Source of the DNA: Aeromonas media
GTDB lineage: Bacteria > Pseudomonadota > Gammaproteobacteria > Enterobacterales > Aeromonadaceae
Length of the DNA: 40,081 nucleotides
NCBI RefSeq assembly: GCF_000819985.1
Contig: NZ_CDBZ01000041.1
Location: forward strand, 14,022-54,102
Direction of reading: 5' to 3'
This document shows positions 36,601 to 40,081 of this stretch, piece after piece. The stretch's first letter is position 1; each line of letters begins with the position of its first letter. Both the position numbers and the translations under genes were made by a program. The notes beneath the pieces are model-generated. The model was given only the letters and a program-made list of their open reading frames with translations. It did not search any database and was not told the DNA's origin.

Positions 36601-36926
36601 GTGCAGCTACACAAGCGACAGCCACACCATCGACTGTCACACAAGTGGCCGCAACCAAGGCTGAGTCCGGTCTGGCTCAGCCGCCGGCCGAGGCCCGCAG
36701 GCTGGTGGCCCTGTGGGAGCGCCTGTGCGGCGTGCCCGGCATCTGGCAGCAGACCCTGTGTGAACTCGGGGTGGATTCGGTGCAGCAGCTCGCCCTGCTG
36801 GCGGCCCTCAACGAGGCGTTTGGCCAGGATCGGGCGTCGCTCACCCTGCAGACGCTCAAGGCCCACCCATCACCCAGCCGGCTCTATCGGCATTGGCTGG
36901 TGCGCCAAACGGAGGCCGCACTATGA
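30612..36926 (+). CDS. amoG: Nonribosomal peptide synthetase AmoG (docking-C-A-PCP-E-C-PCP)
   Basis: A 2104-aa bimodular synthetase. Order: N-terminal TubC-type docking domain (about 1-55, LLLKQLERQGVKLALNDKG...AHKDELVRCL); C1 (HHIISDG 205-211); A ([10 protein letters not shown] 683-692); PCP1 (GGDSI, Ser1054); an epimerisation domain (HHLVIDA 1238-1244, EGHGREAID); C2 (HHGVLDG 1689-1695); an Ala/Thr-rich linker at about 2000; and PCP2 (LGVDSVQQL, Ser2056). The A pocket reads D-A-M-I-G-G-M-V-T-K, with no charge besides the invariant ends, suiting a bulky hydrophobic or aromatic residue (Phe/Trp in amonabactin); the E domain would make it D. The second module lacks an A domain and the protein lacks a thioesterase. 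The ATG at 30612 is 14 bp after amoA; the stop overlaps amoH. Confidence 0.92.
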   Translation: MNNMILLLKQLERQGVKLALNDKGQLISQSSKEAVTPAIGATIKAHKDELVRCLAARVAFEAPIASEGARQGPLSSSQSGLWFIEQYEEASHLYNMPVYFRVKGELDTAALEFAFDHLFARHPSMRTRFIKDEAGRGAQEILPHTPFKLQIEDVSAEPIAEREAYVARRVREEIGRPFFLTQGDLSRVHLIRLGSREHVLLITQHHIISDGWSVKNMFADLKCAFLAHQNRESLQVSELPLTCIDYARWFNSDRFLDYHAEFKPFWVDRLGGSPEVHGLPLDKPRPAHQDSGGELVFSTIESDLWESFKRLCQRHSTSNFIGLHALFALLMVRQSGEKEVVIGTPLAYRERHEIESLVGFFVNTLVLRTQLEGRPSFVDYLQQCREEDLAAFDHQLYRFEALAEAIGADRTTAINPIFQIMLVYQAKVDFNDLIPGCQLVEETSPVLPAKTDISVKVTELMDSVRVDWLFATALFERETIQALADRLLHLMCAVVAAPETDIWQLPLEAGTDQAALAAELADLPPDYPSRDTLLCHIERRAIQLPDALAVSDGAQSLTYGELEERANRLAHWLQAQGVTPGAAIGIQARRDVAFVIALLACWKVGAAYVPLDPAYPVERLAHILSDASIALVLGGEPDARLAEAIKGTDAGYHNLHQLALDKMPTSAPALPRDAAMLAQIIYTSGSTGLPKGVMVEQGSLVNLMADHGERIALDQNGAMFNCMSLSFDAGNMTSLLPLYCGAALHFGEPGEGVISAAIACGASHMILPTALLANLLPAADLGSLKAIGFGGEACPSSLVERWGERVALFNMYGPTECTVTALCARLTPGAPITIGRPVNNLKALILDEAGNPCPVGVPGELCLAGLGLARGYLNLPERTQEAFIELALAGRTCRLYRTGDRALLRRDGNIQYLGRIDEQIKLRGYRIEPGEIETRLAELCPAIRQIKMVVQEGRLLAYACLQAGARKPDGDALLQRAGECLPEYMVPARLCWLPEMPLTPNGKLDLRRLPAIVWQQSKGEPQNVLEQTVLAIWQGVLKQPLGVEDDFFRLGGDSILSIQLTTRLRDAGLHCSVKDVFEAKTVRRLCRQLGQQQAVSHRSEQGSLTGEFPLHPIQHWFFEQGFAKSGHWNQGVILRLPAGVDDEALRGWLDALRQHHDALRLAVTPTGQRYLAELPLPPLPTLDAGSLDEAELQARLTELQGDLDPASGHTLAWARLRNLSLEGDREGETVEGLFLAFHHLVIDAVSWRILAEDLARVSRGEPLPAKGSSYRQWGEGLAAYAKREEDQLGFWLAQGEASKPGLLEERRAAGGRAAASLLQLSQETTSRLIDTANQAYFTRVPDLLLAALTRTLSEQGYGNRHCVMLEGHGREAIDAELDVSRTLGWFTSTYPLALADAKEWDALVCATKEQLRAVPDKGVGFNALRLHHPRGWALPEALVVFNYLGVSHQGEAAQPWQPLPLAPGAPSSPDNLPRELVSLHGGVFDGRLTLRQVGALNQQASDALMARLADNLTALVEHCCAVNAPRHTPSDFPGLGLSQAALDGVLSGREVETLLPMTSLQQSMFHHRALVPGDTAYHLQTEIDYQQPLDVAVYRQAWQGQIARWPALRSELVLADGVALQRIMKRAELPFHYEDLSEVGNEVGEAEARVQAYREQDLARPIPLEQAPLLRLACFKLAPDHHKVIFSAHHGVLDGWSGPVLLGALHRGYQALMNGLLPQRDPDTAWLEFGRHIASQTRSADAYWQGRGELLATPNDLACLFGVTLDAGSSGRHTQQRPAVCATALPAEVATLLARRARELGVTAGLLAQYAWHRLLARRSGDAVTLVGNVTPGRDYPIEGITASVGLYINSLPLALAWRTELSLAEHIAQLQTDLMALNEHGTQSLAALTKGRARLFQSLFVFENYPMPAAPAAPEPHQLVPRFGAVVEKVELPLSLVVSSRGETLQLRLEFDGEQIPEARAEAVLAAWLAELDWLAQADLGQPARVAAAAPFPAQGAATQATATPSTVTQVAATKAESGLAQPPAEARRLVALWERLCGVPGIWQQTLCELGVDSVQQLALLAALNEAFGQDRASLTLQTLKAHPSPSRLYRHWLVRQTEAAL

Positions 36927-38485
36927 CGGTGACCATCAAGCATGAGGCTTCGCTCGTGCAAACCCGGCTTGCCCCCCGTGAGGGGGCGGCCAACCTGGGC
37001 GCGCGGCTGGCGGCATGTCTGGCCGCCACCCCGCTGGCCCCCGCCATCCGTATGGGCGTGGGCATGAGTGTGGAAATGGCAGAGATCCGTGACGGTGCAA
37101 CCGCAGGGCAGTGGCTCAGCTACGGCGCCCTCAATGCAAGGGTCGGCCAGATTGCCGCCCGCCTGCAGGGGCTGGCGGTGGGAGAGCGGGTCGGCCTCTA
37201 TCTCTCCCGCAGCCCGGATCTGGTGGCCAGCCTGCTGGCCTGCCTGCGGCTCGGCCTCTGCTTCGTGCCGCTGGAGCCGGACTTTCCCCTGGAGCGGCTG
37301 CAGGGGATAGCCCGCCAGGCCAGGCTCTCGGCGGTGATCTGCGATGAGGAGGCGGGGACCCCGGACTTCGGTTGCCCCCTGCGTCCCCTCAAGGGGCCGG
37401 CCCCCGGCGGGGCTCTCTCCTGGCCCAGGGTGGACGACGCCCTGGCTGCCTACATGATGTTCACCTCGGGCTCCACCGGCGAGCCCAAGGGGGTGGTCAT
37501 CAGCCGGCGGGCCCTGCTCTGCTTCCTCGACGGGATCCGCGATCGGCTCGGGCTTTCACCTGGCTGCCACTGGCTCTTCATCACCACCCCGGCCTTCGAC
37601 ATCTCCCTGCTGGAGATGCTGGGGCCGCTCTGGGGCGGGGGCCGGTTGACGGTGGCCGGCGGCGAGCACAACAAGGATCCGCTGGGGATGCTGGCGCTGC
37701 TCGAGGGCGACCCCTCCATCAACTGGCTGCAGGCCACCCCGGCCTGCTGGCGCATGCTGCTCAAGGCCGGCTGGCAGGGACGCAATACCCTCACCGCCCT
37801 GTGCGGCGGCGAGGCGCTGGACCCAGGTCTGGCCGAGCAGCTCTGTGCCCGCACCCGGCGGCTGTGGAACTGCTACGGGCCCACCGAGGCCACCGTCTGG
37901 TCCCTGGTGAGCGAGGTGCGCTGGCCACCGGCTGGTGGCCAGATCACCATCAGCCACAGCCTGCCCGGCTATCGGCACTGGGTGCTGGACGAGGCGGGGC
38001 TGCCGGTGGCGGAGGGGGAGTGCGGCGAGCTCTGCATCGAGAGCCCGGCCCTGTGCGAGGGGTACTGGCGCAAGCCGGCCTTGACCAGCGCCGCCTTCCT
38101 GCGCCTTGCCACCCATCGCCTCTATCGCACCGGCGATCGGGTGCGCCGGCTGGGGGCGGACCGCTTCCTCTATCTGGGGCGGCGCGATGATCAGGTCAAG
38201 CTGCGGGGCTTTCGCATCGAGCTCGGCGAGGTGGAGGCGGGACTGCGCCGCCAGGCAGGGGTGCAGGAGGCAGCGGTGCGTCTGGTGGGTGAGGGGGACG
38301 AGGCCATGCTGGTGGGCTACGTGGAGGTGAAAAGCGGGGTGACCCTCAATCGCCTCGCCCTGCGCAAGGGGCTGCAGGCGACGCTGCCGCACTACATGGT
38401 GCCGGCGCGGCTCATCCTGCTGGATGCCCTGCCCAAGACCGGCAGCGGCAAACTGGACAGAAAGGCGCTGCCCCTGCCGGAGTAG
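36923..38485 (+). CDS. amoH: Free-standing adenylation domain AmoH (predicted glycine)
   Basis: A 520-aa adenylation protein with no carrier or condensation domain. Core motifs: FTSGSTGEPKGVV at about 180-192, [64 protein letters not shown], and the catalytic Lys in GSGKLDRKALPLPE at the C-terminus. The pocket reads D-I-L-Q-L-G-C-V-W-K, almost identical to the glycine code D-I-L-Q-L-G-L/M-I-W-K. It therefore probably loads glycine on the A-less second carrier of AmoG; glycine is the optional residue of amonabactins. ATGA overlap with amoG suggests coupled synthesis of the two partners. A hairpin terminator follows. Confidence 0.92.
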   Translation: MTVTIKHEASLVQTRLAPREGAANLGARLAACLAATPLAPAIRMGVGMSVEMAEIRDGATAGQWLSYGALNARVGQIAARLQGLAVGERVGLYLSRSPDLVASLLACLRLGLCFVPLEPDFPLERLQGIARQARLSAVICDEEAGTPDFGCPLRPLKGPAPGGALSWPRVDDALAAYMMFTSGSTGEPKGVVISRRALLCFLDGIRDRLGLSPGCHWLFITTPAFDISLLEMLGPLWGGGRLTVAGGEHNKDPLGMLALLEGDPSINWLQATPACWRMLLKAGWQGRNTLTALCGGEALDPGLAEQLCARTRRLWNCYGPTEATVWSLVSEVRWPPAGGQITISHSLPGYRHWVLDEAGLPVAEGECGELCIESPALCEGYWRKPALTSAAFLRLATHRLYRTGDRVRRLGADRFLYLGRRDDQVKLRGFRIELGEVEAGLRRQAGVQEAAVRLVGEGDEAMLVGYVEVKSGVTLNRLALRKGLQATLPHYMVPARLILLDALPKTGSGKLDRKALPLPE

Positions 38486-38517
38486 CATTGCCCGTTGCTC
38501 GCAAGCGTTGATAAACA

Positions 38518-38544
38518 AAGAAGCCCGCATGATGCGGGCTTCTT
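38518..38544. terminator. Bidirectional terminator between amoH and the siderophore-binding protein gene
   Basis: AAGAAGCCCGCAT (38518-38530) and its exact complement (38532-38544) form a 13-bp palindrome with a 1-bp centre; a realistic hairpin is GAAGCCCGC / GCGGGCTTC with a 5-nt loop, flanked by TTCTTG on the plus side and TTCTTTG on the minus side. It lies between convergent genes. Confidence 0.8.
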
Positions 38545-38568
38545 GTTGGCAGTCAACCGAGATGGGGA

Positions 38569-39507
38569 TCAGTGCGCGATGGGGGCCGCGTCCGGCTTGG
38601 TGAGCAGATGCTCGACGTCGTCGATCACCTTGAGGGCCGCCTGGGGGCCGCCGGTGGAGGTCCACAGCGATCCGTCCACGGCGCCGAAGCGCTTGCCCTT
38701 GATGGCGCCAAGCTGCTGGAAGGCCGGGGTCTGCTCGGCCTGCTTCATGGCATCCACCGCATCGCCGCTGGTGCTGAGGGTGCCGACCACCAGCCAGTCA
38801 CCGTCCAGCAGGTTGAGGGATTCGAGACTCAGGGCCGGGGAGTGGGGGCTCTTGTCGCCGATCTGGTGGGCCGGGCGAGCCAGCCCCATCTCGGTGACCA
38901 CGCTGCTGGCGAAGGTGCCGCCATGCATGTAGCTAGGCCCCTTGGGGTTCCAGCGCACTATGCTCACCTGCTCCCCCTGGTGCTTGGCGAGCTTGCTGCG
39001 GGCCTCTGCCAGGCGGGCGTCATACCGGGCGAGGAAGGCCTTGGCCTCGGCCTCCTTGTTCATCACATTGGCGCTGCGGTTGAACACGGTTTTCCAGGGC
39101 TCGCCCCAGTTGCCGGTGACGACGGTGGGGGCTATCTCCTTGAGCAGGGCCAGGAGTTCGGGCTTGGTCTGGCCGGTGAGAATGAGATCCGGTTCGAGGT
39201 CTATCAGCTTCTCCAGATTGGGGTTGTCCAGATCCCCGACCACCTGGATCTCCTTGCCCGCCTTGTCCAGCAAATAGCGGGGCAGGGTGGACTGGCCGCG
39301 ACCGTTGACTGTGCCGACCGGTTGCACCCCCAGGGTCAGGGCGCTGTCGAGATCGAGCTCGCTCAACACAACGACCCGCTGGGGCGCCTCGGGGACAGTG
39401 TGGGTCTGGCCGTTGGCATCGAGCACCTGGCGGGTGCCTGCCTGGGCCTGAAAGCCGACCAGACTGGCCAGCATGAGCGCGGCGGCCAGGGGGGAGGAGA
39501 TCTTCAT
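38569..39507 (-). CDS. Periplasmic iron-siderophore binding protein
   Basis: A 312-aa ABC-transporter substrate-binding protein of the FepB/FatB-like type (Peripla_BP_2). The signal peptide is MKISSPLAAALMLASLVGFQAQA with cleavage before GTRQV; there is no lipobox. Typical motifs: RVVVLSELDLDSALTLGVQPVG, LEKLIDLEPDLILTGQTKPELLALLKEIAPTVV (split), and a C-terminal FGAVDGSLWTSTGGPQAALKVIDDVEHLL. The ATG at 39507 has AAGGATG upstream; a 62-codon upstream extension of the frame is not used. Its place beside the amo operon and a Fur-box-like site upstream suggest ferric-amonabactin uptake, though other catecholates are possible. No permease, ATPase or TonB receptor gene is in the window. Confidence 0.9.
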   Translation of the reverse strand: MKISSPLAAALMLASLVGFQAQAGTRQVLDANGQTHTVPEAPQRVVVLSELDLDSALTLGVQPVGTVNGRGQSTLPRYLLDKAGKEIQVVGDLDNPNLEKLIDLEPDLILTGQTKPELLALLKEIAPTVVTGNWGEPWKTVFNRSANVMNKEAEAKAFLARYDARLAEARSKLAKHQGEQVSIVRWNPKGPSYMHGGTFASSVVTEMGLARPAHQIGDKSPHSPALSLESLNLLDGDWLVVGTLSTSGDAVDAMKQAEQTPAFQQLGAIKGKRFGAVDGSLWTSTGGPQAALKVIDDVEHLLTKPDAAPIAH

Positions 39508-39638
39508 GGTTACATCCTTAATGGGTGAAATCGGCGGCACTCTTGGCCCATGCAGGGCGGCCCCTGTTGGTTGTGCCTGCCAGTCAGCCTGAAACCGGGG
39601 TCCAAATGGGCGGGACATGCTATCACAGATAGCGCAAG

Positions 39639-39653
39639 TGAGAAACATTGTCA
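39639..39653. promoter_or_regulatory. Fur-box-like site between binding-protein and transferase genes
   Basis: TGAGAAACATTGTCA agrees with the 7-1-7 Fur palindrome TGATAATnATTATCA at 11 of its 14 specified positions. It sits in the 210-bp gap between the divergent genes, 132 bp from the binding-protein start and 65 bp from the transferase start, so it could repress both. Confidence 0.65.
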
Positions 39654-39717
39654 TTTGTATTTGTGGTATCTGCCCTTGGGGTTTTGTTACCATGAGGCGC
39701 CATTGCGAGGAGCCCAG

Positions 39718-40081
39718 ATGCCCCCCTTATCCCCTCTCACCGCCTTCCTTTTGCAACGGGATCACCTGCTGCTGCCGGGAACGCCCCCCTTGCCCCTGCA
39801 TCGCATCTGCTTCGATGCCGCCGCCTTTACCCCCGCCTGCTTCGCGGTCCACGACATGGCGTTGCCCGCCAGCCTGCAGCGTGCGGCCCCCAAGCGGCTG
39901 GGGGAGTTTCTGGCGGGGCGCCTCGCGGCCCGCGAGGCCCTGCGCCCCTTTGGCCTTGCGGGGAAGGGAGTTGCCATCGGGAGCGCCCGCGAGCCCCTGT
40001 GGCCTGCGGGAATGGAGGGGAGCATCAGCCACAGCCAGCTGGCGGGGCTGGGGGTGGCGCTCTGTGGGGTGCGCCGCGCAC
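39718..40081 (+). CDS. 4'-Phosphopantetheinyl transferase, EntD type (cut by window end)
   Basis: The first 121 codons of a gene that runs off the right edge. The ATG at 39718 has GCGAGGAG 6 nt upstream. The protein shows the EntD/Sfp-family N-terminal half: HRICFDAAAF, KRLGEFLAGRLAAREAL at about residues 60-76, and PLWPAGMEGSISHS near 99-112, the substrate-binding segment just before the catalytic core. It should transfer the phosphopantetheine arm of CoA to the serines of the AmoB, AmoF and AmoG carrier domains. The metal-binding and catalytic C-terminal motifs would lie beyond the window. A Fur-box-like site lies upstream. Confidence 0.9.
   Translation, partial: MPPLSPLTAFLLQRDHLLLPGTPPLPLHRICFDAAAFTPACFAVHDMALPASLQRAAPKRLGEFLAGRLAAREALRPFGLAGKGVAIGSAREPLWPAGMEGSISHSQLAGLGVALCGVRRA

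Overview
The window reads as a chromosomal segment of an Aeromonas species, close to the A. hydrophila group. The main reason is a complete seven-gene amonabactin siderophore cluster in the order amoC-E-B-F-A-G-H. The GC-rich coding style and a gammaproteobacterial backbone (recR-htpG-adk-hemH-gsk) agree with this. No insertion sequence, prophage, CRISPR array, rRNA or tRNA was seen.

Layout. (1) 51-6327, minus strand: a compact [NiFe]-hydrogenase maturation operon, hypF-C-D-E-A-B, with overlapping or nearly touching genes and a HypB carrying a very long His-rich region. (2) 6328-7154: an 827-bp gap without a convincing gene; it holds a perfect 30-bp tandem duplication, three hairpins and a good sigma-70 promoter facing recR. 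(3) 7155-13860, plus strand: housekeeping genes recR, htpG (with a sigma-32-type promoter whose -35 element overlaps a perfect inverted repeat), adk, hemH, a small MAPEG-like membrane protein and gsk, mostly separated by clear intrinsic terminators. (4) 14022-19854: a single-Cache chemoreceptor, a DUF2750 protein, an unknown 164-aa protein, a membrane-bound degenerate GGDEF/EAL (CsrD-like) protein on the minus strand, and glgC. (5) 19933-22620, minus strand: a large exported protein of unknown function preceded by a Fur-box-like site, and a DUF1439 (YceB-like) lipoprotein. (6) 22900-38544: a perfect 7-1-7 Fur box and the amonabactin operon. (7) 38569-40081: a periplasmic ferric-siderophore binding protein (minus) divergent from an EntD-type phosphopantetheinyl transferase (plus, cut by the window end), with a Fur-box-like site between them.

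How the siderophore genes fit together. AmoC, AmoB and AmoA make 2,3-dihydroxybenzoate (DHB) from chorismate. AmoE adenylates DHB and loads it on the aryl carrier domain of AmoB. AmoF (C-A-PCP) has a pocket that I read as lysine-type. AmoG is docking-C-A-PCP-E-C-PCP; its one A domain has a hydrophobic pocket suited to Phe/Trp, and its last module has no A domain. AmoH is a free-standing A domain with an almost canonical glycine pocket and is the natural loader of that last carrier. I find no thioesterase domain in these proteins, so product release is unexplained from this window. The transferase at the right end would prime the carrier domains, and the binding protein would take part in uptake.

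The most promising less-understood items are the A-less terminal module with its in-trans glycine loader and missing release domain, the Fur-box-linked exported protein of unknown function, the htpG palindrome, and the structured gap between hypF and recR. Pocket residues and domain limits were read by eye by aligning motifs, without a database search.
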